Positions 7,110-15,647 of a stretch of 64,000 nt of DNA are shown one piece after another. Location: positions 1 to 64,000 of the forward strand of contig BAAAJN010000006.1 of NCBI GenBank assembly GCA_039527025.1, given 5' to 3'. The DNA comes from Microlunatus lacustris (GTDB lineage: Bacteria > Actinomycetota > Actinomycetes > Propionibacteriales > Propionibacteriaceae). A model generated the notes under the pieces. It made no database searches, was not told the DNA's origin, and saw only the letters and a list, made by a program, of their open reading frames with translations. Positions within the stretch are counted from its first letter, which is position 1, and each line of letters opens with the position of its first letter. Both the position numbers and the translations under genes were made by a program.

Positions 7110-8458
7110 GGTCGGATCTCCAGTCGTACCTCGGTGCCGTCTCCCGGGCGGGAACGGACGGTGGCGGTGCCGCCGTGGCGGGCCATGCGGTCGATGATGC
7201 TGCCCCGGACGCCCATCCGGTCCTCCGGGACGTCGTCGAGGTCGAAGCCGTCGCCGCGGTCGCGGACGAACACCTCGATGCGGTCCTCGTCGACCTCGGC
7301 GTAGACGTCGATCTTGTCGGCCCCTGAGTGCTTGGCGGCGTTCACCATGGCCTCACGGGCTGCCCGGACCAGCGCCTGCACCGCGTCGGAGGGCTCGGCG
7401 TCGCCGACCACGACCAGCTCGACGGGGACCGCCCGCTCGTCCTCGACCTCGGCCGCCGCGGTGGTCAGCGCCGCCTTGAGCGTGGTCTCGGCCAGCTCCT
7501 CGCCGTACAGCCAGGTGCGCAGCTCGCGCTCCTGCCGACGAGCCAGCTGCTGGACGGCCCGGGGGTCCTCGGACTGGCGCTGGATCAGGGCCAACGTCTG
7601 CAGCACCGAGTCGTGCAGGTGGGCGGCCATGTCGGCGCGCGCGTCGGCCCGCACCTTCTCCGCGCGCACGGTGTTGAGGGCGGTGCGGGAGCGGTGGATC
7701 CACGGAGCGACGACGACGGCCAACCCGGCCAGCGCCATCACCGTCATGGCCATCACCTCGGGCAGCTGGTCCAGCTGCCCCTGCTGGGCCACGACCAGGC
7801 CGAACGCGGCCCCGACCAGACCCAGTCCGACGATCACCCGGACCAGGGCGGGCCAGCCGCCGCGGGCCACGAAGGGGGCGAGCCAGGCCCGGCCGCCGGC
7901 TTCGGCCTGCCAGCGCTTCTGCTGGGCCGAGTCGGCCTGCCGCCAGACCAGCGCGGCCCCGACGCAGGCGAAGGCGACCGGCCAGAAGAGCCGCTGGCTG
8001 ATCCCGAGCCCGCTGACCTGCACCAGCCACAGCAGTCCGGTGCCCAGCGCCGCCAGCGCGACGACGGGGCCCCAGTCCACCCGGCGCCGGGGCGTCGACG
8101 GCTTGCGCAGCCCGCTGCGGGTGGCCGACTCCAGCCCCGGCGCGGCCACCGCGGGCTGGGCAGGCAGCAGCAGCCACAGCGCCCCGTAGGCGAGGACGCC
8201 GAGGAACTGGAACGCGGTCAGCGCGACGAAGGCGATCCGGACCGCGAGGACGGGCCAGCCGAGGTGCCGGGCCAGGCCGGTGCAGACCCCGCCGATCATC
8301 GCCCCGTCCGCGACGCGGGTGGCGCGGGGCCGGCCGGTCGGGAGCGGCTCCACCCCAGGGGGCGGGACGGCCGCGGGGACGGGAGGCACCGGTGGAGCGG
8401 AGGACGCGGGCAGCTCCGGGTGCGGAGCGTGCAGGCGGCTTCCCTCGGCGGTCGACAT
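7106..8458 (-). CDS. PspC-domain sensor histidine kinase (LiaS-like)
   Basis: 450 aa. The N-terminus is a PspC domain (GAMIGGVCTGLARHLGW with a hydrophobic helix, residues about 50-110), followed by further membrane helices to about residue 240. A HisKA_3 dimerisation domain follows (MAAHLHDSVLQTLALIQRQ, His near 280), then a HATPase (AREAMVNAAKHSGA and VRDRGDGFDLDDV). ATG 8458 is preceded by AGGAGG at 4 nt spacing; the longer open frame is not needed. Fusing the PspC sensor to the kinase suggests direct sensing of membrane stress. It diverges from another PspC gene. Confidence 0.93.
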   Translation of the reverse strand: MSTAEGSRLHAPHPELPASSAPPVPPVPAAVPPPGVEPLPTGRPRATRVADGAMIGGVCTGLARHLGWPVLAVRIAFVALTAFQFLGVLAYGALWLLLPAQPAVAAPGLESATRSGLRKPSTPRRRVDWGPVVALAALGTGLLWLVQVSGLGISQRLFWPVAFACVGAALVWRQADSAQQKRWQAEAGGRAWLAPFVARGGWPALVRVIVGLGLVGAAFGLVVAQQGQLDQLPEVMAMTVMALAGLAVVVAPWIHRSRTALNTVRAEKVRADARADMAAHLHDSVLQTLALIQRQSEDPRAVQQLARRQERELRTWLYGEELAETTLKAALTTAAAEVEDERAVPVELVVVGDAEPSDAVQALVRAAREAMVNAAKHSGADKIDVYAEVDEDRIEVFVRDRGDGFDLDDVPEDRMGVRGSIIDRMARHGGTATVRSRPGDGTEVRLEIRP

Positions 8459-8542
8459 GGTGCCTCCTACAGTTCCACGCGCGGGACGGTCTGACCACCA
8501 GGGAGGTCCCCGGTCACACCCCCAGCGGAGCCCAGCTCTCGT

Positions 8543-8562
8543 GGCGCCAGGTCGGCGCCAGG
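8543..8562. promoter_or_regulatory. Direct repeat in the divergent PspC promoter region
   Basis: GGCGCCAGG occurs at 8543-8551 and 8554-8562. The 11-bp period places both copies on one DNA face. It sits between the kinase start (8458) and the PspC start (8631), a plausible site for the LuxR-type regulator. Confidence 0.3.
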
Positions 8563-8630
8563 GCGGACGAGGGGACCACTGGGGGTCGTCCCTGATGCCC
8601 GGGCCCGGCCCGCTGGGCAGGATGGTCACC

Positions 8631-9962
8631 ATGAGCTCCATCTGGACCGTGCGCCGCAGCGCCACCGACACCAAGCTGGCCGGCGTCTGCGGTGGCGTGG
8701 CCGAGCACTGGGGCATCGACCCCGTGCTCGTCCGCGTCGGCTGGGTGCTGCTGGCGCTCAGCGGCGGCGTCGGCGTCGTGCTGTACCTCGCCGGGTGGCT
8801 GCTGATCCCCCTGCAGGGACGGAGCACCGCCGCCGTCGAGGACCTGCTGGGCGACAAGGCACGGTCCTGGCCCAAGGAGGTGTGGGTCGCGCTGGTCGTG
8901 GTCGCCTGCCTGGCCGTGTTCGCCGTCTTCGGCTCGGCCAGCCCCTTCGGCATCGGGCCCGCCGTGGTCATCGCCTGCGTCTGGTACTTCGGGTTCTACA
9001 AGCAGCGCCAGGGGACAGCCCCGGTGCCGCCCGCGCCGGTCGACGTCGGCCCGCCGGCCCCGGTGGATCCCAGCCCCCCCGTCTTCGTCAGCCACCCTGG
9101 CCCGCCCACGCCGTTCACGGCGGCGGCCGAGAACTGGCGCCGGCGCATCGAGGAGCACGTCGAGCAGGCCCGGACCGCCGCGGCCCCCGCCGCCACCTGG
9201 CCGACCGCCCCTCCCGCGACCAGCACCGTGCAGGATCCGGTGCGCGACCCGGAGGTCGACGAGCGGACCACCTTCCTGGCCACCCCGGACCCCGTCGGCC
9301 TCTACGCCGAGCCGGTGGCGGCCACCGCGCTGCCCACGCCGGTGCGACGCCGGGACAGCCTGGCCGCGCGCCGCCTCCGGCTGCTGACGCTGCTGGTGCT
9401 GGGTCTCGCCCTCGCCGGGCTGAACCTCGCCGACCGCGCTGGTCTGGCGGTGACGCCGGCTGGCTACGCCGCCGCCGCCCTGCTGGTCGTCGGGCTCGCC
9501 CTGGTCGCCGCCACCTGGTTCGGCCGGGCCCGCGGCCTGCTCGCCCTCGGGTTGTTGCTGGTACCGGTCGTCGCAGCGACCTCGGTGGCCGCTCAGGTGG
9601 TGCCCAGCACGTCGTTCAGCCACAGCGAGCGCTCCTACGTCCGGGTCGACGACCTGCCCCGCACGCCCGAGATCTTCACCTCCGGCCAGGCGCAGGTGGA
9701 CCTGAGCCAGCTGGCCCTCACCGACGACGCCACCTACACCGCGCAGCTGGACACCGGTCAGCTGGAGGTGAGGGTGCCCGCCGACGTGAACGTGGAGGTC
9801 CGCTACGGCGTCGACGTCGGCGCCGTGCAGGCCTTCGGCCAGGAGACCCGCTCCGGCTTCGACCTGCAGGGCAGCACTCGAGAGCCGAACCCCCGGGAGG
9901 GCCGACCCACCCTCACCCTCGACCTCTCCGTCGAGGCCGGCCAGGTGGCGGTGGTCCGGTGA
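8631..9962 (+). CDS. PspC-domain membrane protein with LiaF-like C-terminal region
   Basis: 443 aa. It starts with a PspC domain (KLAGVCGGVAEHWGIDPVLV, then a helix GVVLYLAGWLLIPL), a second helix around 85-105, and a Pro/Ala-rich cytoplasmic linker. Three hydrophobic segments follow near residues 245-330. A C-terminal soluble domain has beta-rich repeats (YTAQLDTGQLEVRVPADVNVEVRYGVDVG), reminiscent of LiaF/DUF4097-type domains. ATG 8631 is chosen over an in-frame ATG at 8622. CAGGAT lies just upstream as a possible -10. It heads a three-gene run and diverges from the PspC kinase. Confidence 0.85.
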   Translation: MSSIWTVRRSATDTKLAGVCGGVAEHWGIDPVLVRVGWVLLALSGGVGVVLYLAGWLLIPLQGRSTAAVEDLLGDKARSWPKEVWVALVVVACLAVFAVFGSASPFGIGPAVVIACVWYFGFYKQRQGTAPVPPAPVDVGPPAPVDPSPPVFVSHPGPPTPFTAAAENWRRRIEEHVEQARTAAAPAATWPTAPPATSTVQDPVRDPEVDERTTFLATPDPVGLYAEPVAATALPTPVRRRDSLAARRLRLLTLLVLGLALAGLNLADRAGLAVTPAGYAAAALLVVGLALVAATWFGRARGLLALGLLLVPVVAATSVAAQVVPSTSFSHSERSYVRVDDLPRTPEIFTSGQAQVDLSQLALTDDATYTAQLDTGQLEVRVPADVNVEVRYGVDVGAVQAFGQETRSGFDLQGSTREPNPREGRPTLTLDLSVEAGQVAVVR

Positions 9963-10153
9963 GCACCGCACGCCCGGCCCGCAGCCGGCTGGACGTCGTC
10001 TCGCTCGTCCTCGGCCTGCTGATGGTGCTCGTCGCGGCCGCCGCCCTCTGGCTCACCTTCGTCGGCCCGCTGGACTGGGGCCTGCTCGGCACCGCCGCTC
10101 CGCTGGTCCTGGTCGCCGTCGGCGCCCTCGGCCTGCTGCTGACCCGACGCTGA
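9959..10153 (+). CDS. Small two-helix membrane protein of the PspC cluster
   Basis: 64 aa with two membrane helices (VVSLVLGLLMVLVAAAALWL and PLVLVAVGALGLLL). Its GTG overlaps the preceding TGA as GTGA, so it is coupled to the PspC/LiaF-like gene. I do not recognise a named family. Confidence 0.75.
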   Translation: MSTARPARSRLDVVSLVLGLLMVLVAAAALWLTFVGPLDWGLLGTAAPLVLVAVGALGLLLTRR

Positions 10154-10203
10154 TGACCGCACCACCGTCCTCGTCCCGCCCGTCCCACCTCAGGAAGGTC
10201 CCC

Positions 10204-10590
10204 ATGAACCACCCCGTGCACCCCCCGAAGCGGCTGACCCGCAGCCGCCACGACAAGGTCGTGGCCGGCGTCTGCGGAGGCGTCGCCCGCTACTTCAACG
10301 TCGACCCCTCGCTGGTCCGCATCCTCACCGTCGTCGCCACCCTGCTGACCAGCGGAGCCGCCCTGCTGGTCTACCTCGTGGCCGTGATGGTCATGCCCGA
10401 GGACGAGCCGGTCGGGCCGCCGCCGGGCCCGGCGCCCGTCTGGCCGCCGCAGCCGCCGGCCGCCACCTCCGGCCCGGCTCCGCAGGACCCGGTCTGGGGT
10501 CGTGAGGGCGCTCCCTGGGAGCAGGGGCAGCCCGGCACGCCCGCGGCCGGCGAGGACCCCGCGGGCGCGCCGCGACCGGACGCCCGCTAG
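10204..10590 (+). CDS. PspC-domain protein
   Basis: 128 aa. The PspC domain fills residues about 8-68 (RSRHDKVVAGVCGGVARYFN, DPSLVRILTVVATLL, a membrane helix and LVAVMVMPEDEP). A Pro/Gly/Ala-rich tail follows. ATG 10204 has AGGAAGG 5 nt upstream. An in-frame ATG at 10153 that touches the previous stop would add 17 residues but has no ribosome site. It is the third PspC domain within 4 kb. Confidence 0.88.
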   Translation: MNHPVHPPKRLTRSRHDKVVAGVCGGVARYFNVDPSLVRILTVVATLLTSGAALLVYLVAVMVMPEDEPVGPPPGPAPVWPPQPPAATSGPAPQDPVWGREGAPWEQGQPGTPAAGEDPAGAPRPDAR

Positions 10591-10614
10591 TCCCTCCGGC
10601 CGCGGGCGGACGGC

Positions 10615-11382
10615 TCAGCGCAGCACGTCGAGGCTGTGGCCGCGCCGCCCGTGGTCGACCAGCTCGCAGCGGTGGCCGTCCTCGGCCACCGCTGCTGCCA
10701 CGTCGGCGACCGTGGCCAGCCGGCCGGGGTGCTCGAGCAGCACCCGGGCGACCTGCCCGCGGGTGTGCTTGGCCAGGTGCGACACCACCGTCCGCCGGCC
10801 CGCCACCTCGGTGAAGACCCGGACCGACAGCAGTCGTCGGGCCGGGTCGCCGGTCGGCGTCCAGGCCGCGGCGTAGGCGCTGGAGCGGCAGTCCACCACC
10901 ACCCCGTCCCCGGCCAGCGCGGCCATCGGGCCCGGCAGCACGGATCGCCACACCCGGCCCAGCGGGCCGAGCGCGGGCAGCGTCACCGCCATGGACAACC
11001 GGTAGGGCGTGATCCGGTCGGCCGGCCCCACCGGACCCCACAGCGCACTCTGCACCCTCAGCACCCGACCGGCTCGGCGCTTGGCCGGCGGTGACAGGGT
11101 CGCGAACCCGAGGGCGTCGTAGAGCACGCCGGTGTAGACCTCGAGCGCCCCCGCGGCCGGCGTCGAGCCCAGCCGCATGTTCTGCTCCACCTCCGGGCGC
11201 AAGCTCTCCCCCACGCCCAGCACCGCCAGCGCGTCCGCTGCCCCGCTGGCCGTGACGAGGGCGTCGCGGACCGCGGCGCGGGTCGCGGTCAGCTCGGGCA
11301 GCCCCAGGGCGGCCAGGTCCACCGGTCGGCCCCGTCGCCGCGGCGCGGCCTTGCCCTCCGACGGCGGCAGCAGGATCAGCAC
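10615..11382 (-). CDS. yaaA: YaaA/DUF328 peroxide-stress protein
   Basis: 255 aa, the normal YaaA length. The start LILLPPSEGKAAP and the internal GVLYDALGF with ITPYRLSM and VVSHLAKHTRGQVAR are family signatures. YaaA lowers free intracellular iron under hydrogen peroxide stress and binds DNA. It starts with GTG 11382, 16 nt after the guaA stop, so it is probably the distal gene of a guaA-yaaA unit. Confidence 0.9.
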   Translation of the reverse strand: MLILLPPSEGKAAPRRRGRPVDLAALGLPELTATRAAVRDALVTASGAADALAVLGVGESLRPEVEQNMRLGSTPAAGALEVYTGVLYDALGFATLSPPAKRRAGRVLRVQSALWGPVGPADRITPYRLSMAVTLPALGPLGRVWRSVLPGPMAALAGDGVVVDCRSSAYAAAWTPTGDPARRLLSVRVFTEVAGRRTVVSHLAKHTRGQVARVLLEHPGRLATVADVAAAVAEDGHRCELVDHGRRGHSLDVLR

Positions 11383-11398
11383 GGGAGCAGGCGGGAGG

Positions 11399-13009
11399 TC
11401 ACTCCCACTCGATCGTGCCCGGCGGCTTGCTGGTGATGTCCAGCACGACCCGGTTGACCTCGCGGACCTCGTTCGTGATCCGGGTGCTGATCTTCTCCAG
11501 CACCTCGTAGGGCAGCCGGCTCCAGTCCGCCGTCATCGCGTCCTCGCTGCTCACCGGGCGCAGCACGACGGGGTGGCCGTAGGTGCGACCGTCGCCCTGG
11601 ACGCCGACGGAGCGGACGTCGGCCAGCAGCACGACGGGGAACTGCCAGACGTCGCGGTCGAGGCCGGCGGCGGTCAGCTCAGCGCGGGCGATGGCGTCAG
11701 CCTGCTGCAGGATCGTCAGGCGTTCGCGGGTGACCTCGCCGATGATCCGGATGCCCAGCCCGGGCCCGGGGAACGGGTGCCGCCAGACGATCTCCGCCGG
11801 CAGCCCCAGCTGGGCACCGACGGCGCGGACCTCGTCCTTGAACAGGGTGCGGAGCGGCTCGACGAGGGCGAACTGGAGGTCGTCGGGCAGTCCGCCCACG
11901 TTGTGGTGGCTCTTGATGTTGGCCGCGCCCTCACCGCCGCCGGACTCCACGACGTCGGGGTAGAGCGTGCCCTGGACGAGGAACTCGACGTCGTCCGCGC
12001 TGCGGGTGATGTCGCGGGCGGCCGCCTCGAAGGTGCGGATGAACTCGCGGCCGATGATCTTGCGCTTGGTCTCGGGGTCGGTGACCCCGGCCAGCGCGCC
12101 CACGAACTGGTCCGCGGCGTCGACGACCACGAGGTCGACGCCCGTGGCCGCCACGAAGTCGCGCTTCACCTGCTCCGCCTCGCCCGCGCGCAGCAGGCCG
12201 TGGTCGACGAAGACGCAGGTCAGCTGGTCCCCCACCGCGCGCTGCACCAGGGCGGCGGCGACGGCGGAGTCCACCCCGCCCGAGAGGCCGCAGATGACCT
12301 GCTTGTCCCCCACCTGCTCGCGCACCGCGGCGACGGCGTCGTCGACGATGTTGGCCGCCGTCCAGTCCGGCGTGCAGCCGGCGATGTCGAAGAGGAACTG
12401 CTCGAGCACCTTCTGACCGGCCTGGGTGTGCAGCACCTCGGGGTGCCACTGCACGCCCGCGAAGCCGCGGCCGGCGTCCTCGAACGCGGCGATGGGCGCA
12501 CCCTCGCTGCTGGCCAGGGCGGTGAAGCCGGCCGGCACCGCGGCGACGGAGTCACCGTGGCTCATCCAGACCCGCAGCGGCGAGGGCAGGTCGGCCAGCA
12601 GCGTCCCCGGGGTGCCGATGACGGCCGAGGTGCGGCCGAACTCGCTGACCCCGGTGCGGGCGACGTCACCGCCCAGCGCGCGGGCCATCGCCTGGAAGCC
12701 GTAGCAGATGCCGAACGTGGCGACGCCGGTGTCGAACAGGGCCGGGTCGACCTGCGGGGCGCCCGGGGCGTACACCGACTGCGGACCGCCGGACAAGATG
12801 ACGGCCTTGGGCTTGCGGGCGGCGATCTCGGCGGCCGTGACGGTGTGCGGCACGACCTCGGAGTAGACGTTCGCCTCCCGGACCCGACGGGCGATCAGCT
12901 GCGCGTACTGGGCGCCGAAGTCGACGACGAGGACGAGGTCGTGGTCGACCGCCTCGCTGCCGGCGCGGACCGGGGCGTCCTCGCGGCCGACGGTCTGGGG
13001 CTGGCTCAT
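11399..13009 (-). CDS. guaA: GMP synthase (glutamine-hydrolysing)
   Basis: Converts XMP to GMP with ATP and glutamine. 536 aa. The class I amidotransferase domain has the nucleophile Cys in FGICYGFQA (near residue 99) and QWHPEVLHT. The ATP-pyrophosphatase loop GLSGGVDSA lies near residue 241, and the C-terminal dimerisation domain ends in KPPGTIEWE. ATG 13009 fits the family N-terminus, although the frame stays open another 2 kb upstream. The purine genes guaB2 and guaB3 lie on the same strand but 11.7 kb away, separated by accessory genes. Confidence 0.98.
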   Translation of the reverse strand: MSQPQTVGREDAPVRAGSEAVDHDLVLVVDFGAQYAQLIARRVREANVYSEVVPHTVTAAEIAARKPKAVILSGGPQSVYAPGAPQVDPALFDTGVATFGICYGFQAMARALGGDVARTGVSEFGRTSAVIGTPGTLLADLPSPLRVWMSHGDSVAAVPAGFTALASSEGAPIAAFEDAGRGFAGVQWHPEVLHTQAGQKVLEQFLFDIAGCTPDWTAANIVDDAVAAVREQVGDKQVICGLSGGVDSAVAAALVQRAVGDQLTCVFVDHGLLRAGEAEQVKRDFVAATGVDLVVVDAADQFVGALAGVTDPETKRKIIGREFIRTFEAAARDITRSADDVEFLVQGTLYPDVVESGGGEGAANIKSHHNVGGLPDDLQFALVEPLRTLFKDEVRAVGAQLGLPAEIVWRHPFPGPGLGIRIIGEVTRERLTILQQADAIARAELTAAGLDRDVWQFPVVLLADVRSVGVQGDGRTYGHPVVLRPVSSEDAMTADWSRLPYEVLEKISTRITNEVREVNRVVLDITSKPPGTIEWE

Positions 13010-13073
13010 CGGAACTGCACCTCTCGGGCGACGCTCCCCGGGGACGGGGGCCCGGTCGGCCCGGGCACCGGGC

Positions 13074-13079
13074 AGTCTA
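13074..13079 (-). promoter_or_regulatory. -10 box of guaA
   Basis: TAGACT on the minus strand, about 65 nt before ATG 13009. The leader would hold a GC-rich inverted repeat (GCCCGGT / ACCGGGC). Confidence 0.35.
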
Positions 13080-13156
13080 GTGTCGGCGCGCGCGCCCGCC
13101 AGGCGGCTGGCGCGGGCTGGAACAGGGGTGCGACCAGGACTGTCGGAGGTGGGGGC

Positions 13157-13162
13157 TAGCGT
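13157..13162 (+). promoter_or_regulatory. -10 box, leaderless start of the alcohol dehydrogenase gene
   Basis: TAGCGT, then 6 nt, then ATG 13169. No Shine-Dalgarno is present. Confidence 0.55.
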
Positions 13163-13168
13163 CGGGGC

Positions 13169-14356
13169 ATGCGAGCAGTCACCTGGCAGGACCGGCGCAA
13201 GGTCAGCGTGGACACCGTCCCCGACCCCGTCATCTCCGAACCCACCGACGCCATCATCAAGATCACCAGCACCAACATCTGCGGGTCCGACCTGCACCTG
13301 TACGAGGTCCTCGGCGCCTTCATGGATCCCGGCGACATCCTCGGCCACGAGCCGATGGGGATCGTCGAGGAGGTCGGCAGCGGTGTCACCAACCTCCAGG
13401 CCGGTGACCGGGTGGTCATCCCCTTCCAGATCTCCTGCGGGCACTGCTGGATGTGCGACCGCAGCCTCTACACCCAGTGCGAGACCACCCAGGTCCGCGA
13501 GCAGGGCAGCGGCGCCGCCCTCTTCGGCTACTCGAAGCTGTACGGCCAGGTGCCCGGCGGTCAGGCCGAGTACCTGCGGGTGCCGCACGCCGACTTCACC
13601 CATGTGAAGGTGCCCGAAGGCCCGCCCGATGACCGCTTCGTCTACCTCTCCGACGTGCTGCCCACCGCCTGGCAGGCCGTCGCGTACGCCGACGTCCCGG
13701 CCGGCGGGTCGCTGGTCGTCCTCGGCCTCGGCCCCATCGGCGACATGGCCTGCCGGATCGCCCTGCAGCAGGACCCGACCCGCACCGTCATCGGTGTCGA
13801 CCGGGTGCCCGAGCGGCTGGCCCGCGCCAGGGCGCGCGGGGTGCACGTGATCGACTTCGACGAGGTCGGCGACGACCTGACCGCCGTCGTCCAGGAGCTG
13901 ACCGGCGGTCGCGGGTCGGACTCCGTCGTCGACGCCGTCGGGATGGAGGCGCACGGCTCGCCCGGCGCCTCGCTGGTGCAGCGGATGTCGGCACACCTGC
14001 CCGACGCCGTCACCCAGGCGCTGCTCAAGACCGCCGGGGTCGACCGGCTGGCCGCGGTGCACTCGGCGATGGACCTCGTCCGCCGCGGCGGCACCGTCTC
14101 CCTCAGCGGCGTCTACGGCGGGATGGCCGACCCGATGCCGATGATGACGATGTTCGACAAGCAGATCCAGCTGCGGATGGGGCAGGCCAACGTCAAGAAG
14201 TGGGTGCCCGAGATCCTGCCGCTGCTCGGCGACGACGACCCGCTCGGCGTGGACACCTTCGCCACGCACCGGGTCCCCCTGGAGGAGGCGCCGCACGCCT
14301 ATGAGATCTTCCAGAAGAAGCAGGACGGGGCGGTCAAGATCATCCTCCAGCCCTGA
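13169..14356 (+). CDS. Zinc-dependent alcohol dehydrogenase, formaldehyde-dehydrogenase-like
   Basis: 395-aa medium-chain dehydrogenase. Catalytic zinc ligands: Cys in NICGSDLH (residue 38) and His-Glu in LGHEPMG (near 60). The structural zinc site CGHCWMCDRSLYTQC holds four Cys. The NAD(P) fold has VVLGLGPIGDMA (near 187). The long insert before the Rossmann domain and GHEPMGIVEEVG match the glutathione-independent formaldehyde dehydrogenase/threonine dehydrogenase-like group, but the substrate cannot be read. The next gene, a Rieske protein 24 nt downstream, may accept electrons or simply share transcription. Confidence 0.9.
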   Translation: MRAVTWQDRRKVSVDTVPDPVISEPTDAIIKITSTNICGSDLHLYEVLGAFMDPGDILGHEPMGIVEEVGSGVTNLQAGDRVVIPFQISCGHCWMCDRSLYTQCETTQVREQGSGAALFGYSKLYGQVPGGQAEYLRVPHADFTHVKVPEGPPDDRFVYLSDVLPTAWQAVAYADVPAGGSLVVLGLGPIGDMACRIALQQDPTRTVIGVDRVPERLARARARGVHVIDFDEVGDDLTAVVQELTGGRGSDSVVDAVGMEAHGSPGASLVQRMSAHLPDAVTQALLKTAGVDRLAAVHSAMDLVRRGGTVSLSGVYGGMADPMPMMTMFDKQIQLRMGQANVKKWVPEILPLLGDDDPLGVDTFATHRVPLEEAPHAYEIFQKKQDGAVKIILQP

Positions 14357-14380
14357 CCCGTCGACGACCCAGGAGCTGCC

Positions 14381-15262
14381 ATGCTGAACAAGCTGACCGA
14401 CGCGATCACGTCCCGGATCGAGCGGGCCCGGGTGCTGGACCGGCCGGGTGACGCCCTGGCCGACGCGGTCGCGCCGGTCTACTCCAACCCGGTGGTCAAG
14501 CACGTCGCGGCGGGCACGCCGATCGGGCACCCGCTGCACCCGTTGCTGGTCACCGTCCCGATCGGGGCGTGGACCAGTGCCCTGCTGTTCGACGCGCTGC
14601 GCCGGCCGGAGCCGGCGCAGACGCTGGTGGGGCTCGGGCTGCTGTCCGCCCTGCCCACCGCGTTCACCGGGATGCACGACTGGAGCAGCACCTCCGGCGC
14701 CGAGCGCCGGGTGGGGCTGGTGCACATGGCCGCGAACACCCTCGCGCTCGGCGCCTACACCGCCAGCTGGCTGCTGCGGCGCCAGGGCCGCGACGGCGCC
14801 GGGGTGGTGACCTCGCTGCTGGGCATGAGCGCGGTCGGCCTGGGCGGCTGGATGGGCGGTCACCTGTCCTACGCGCTGGGCGTCGGGGTGGACACCACGG
14901 CCTTCTCCCACGCCGAGGAGCGCTGGACCGACGTGGCCGCAGCCGAGGAGGTGCGAGCCGGCGAGCTGGCGGAGGGCGACCTCGACGGCGTGCCGCTGGT
15001 GCTGACCCGGTTGGGTGGACGCGTCGTGGCCTACGCCGACCGCTGCACCCACCGCGGTGGACCGCTGCACGAGGGGACGCTGGAGGACGGCTGCGTCACC
15101 TGTCCGTGGCACGGCGGGAAGTTCGACCTCGAGGACGGCTCCGTGGTGCTCGGGCCGCCGACCCGGCCGGCGGCCGCCTTCGAGGTGCGCGAGCTGGACG
15201 GTCGGCTCCAGGCGCGCCGGCTGGACCCGCGCGCGCTGCGCACGGAGCCCGTCGGGCGCTGA
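14381..15262 (+). CDS. DUF2231 membrane domain fused to a Rieske [2Fe-2S] domain
   Basis: 293 aa. Residues about 35-175 form a DUF2231 membrane domain (GHPLHPLLVTVPIGAW and four helices). Residues about 190-285 are a Rieske ferredoxin domain with CTH (222-224) and CPWH (241-244), the two Cys/two His ligands. The domains suggest a membrane-anchored electron carrier, and the partner oxidoreductase is unknown. ATG 14381 has AGGAG 5 nt upstream. The 24-nt gap to the dehydrogenase gene implies co-transcription. Confidence 0.9.
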   Translation: MLNKLTDAITSRIERARVLDRPGDALADAVAPVYSNPVVKHVAAGTPIGHPLHPLLVTVPIGAWTSALLFDALRRPEPAQTLVGLGLLSALPTAFTGMHDWSSTSGAERRVGLVHMAANTLALGAYTASWLLRRQGRDGAGVVTSLLGMSAVGLGGWMGGHLSYALGVGVDTTAFSHAEERWTDVAAAEEVRAGELAEGDLDGVPLVLTRLGGRVVAYADRCTHRGGPLHEGTLEDGCVTCPWHGGKFDLEDGSVVLGPPTRPAAAFEVRELDGRLQARRLDPRALRTEPVGR

Positions 15263-15307
15263 CGCCGTCCTCGGGTCACCCTCCGCCGGCCGGGAGGTGG
15301 CCCGGGG

Positions 15308-15634
15308 TCACGCCGGCGAGGCCGCCCCTTCTCGGCGCGGCGGCTGGGCCGTGGCGATCGCCTCGTGGTGGCGGACCACCTCGGCCACCACGAAGCTGAG
15401 GAACTTCTCCGCGAACTCGGGATCGAGCTTGGCCTGCTCGGCCAGGCTGCGGAGCCGGGCGATCTGCTGCGCCTCCCGCGCCGGGTCCGCCGGCGGCAAC
15501 CCGTGCTCGGCCTTGAGCAGGCCGACCTGCTGGGTGATCTTGAACCGCTCCGCCAGCAGGTGCACCAGGGCGGCGTCCATGTTGTCGATGCTGTCGCGCA
15601 GCCGGAAGAGCTCGGCGGTCACCGGGTCGGTCAT
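15308..15634 (-). CDS. Chorismate mutase, AroQ class
   Basis: Converts chorismate to prephenate for Phe/Tyr synthesis. 108 aa, the usual small AroQ all-helical enzyme. The first helix RLRDSIDNMDAALVHLLAER and KITQQVGLLKAEH carry the expected active-site Arg and Lys positions. A type II mutase gene next to or near pcrA is common in actinobacteria. ATG 15634 is set by TAGGGT ending 7 nt upstream; the longer open frame toward 15979 is a GC artefact. Confidence 0.93.
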   Translation of the reverse strand: MTDPVTAELFRLRDSIDNMDAALVHLLAERFKITQQVGLLKAEHGLPPADPAREAQQIARLRSLAEQAKLDPEFAEKFLSFVVAEVVRHHEAIATAQPPRREGAASPA

Positions 15635-15641
15635 GGGGCTC

Positions 15642-15647
15642 ACCCTA
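15642..15647 (-). promoter_or_regulatory. -10 box, leaderless start of chorismate mutase
   Basis: TAGGGT on the minus strand, then 7 nt, then ATG 15634. Confidence 0.5.
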
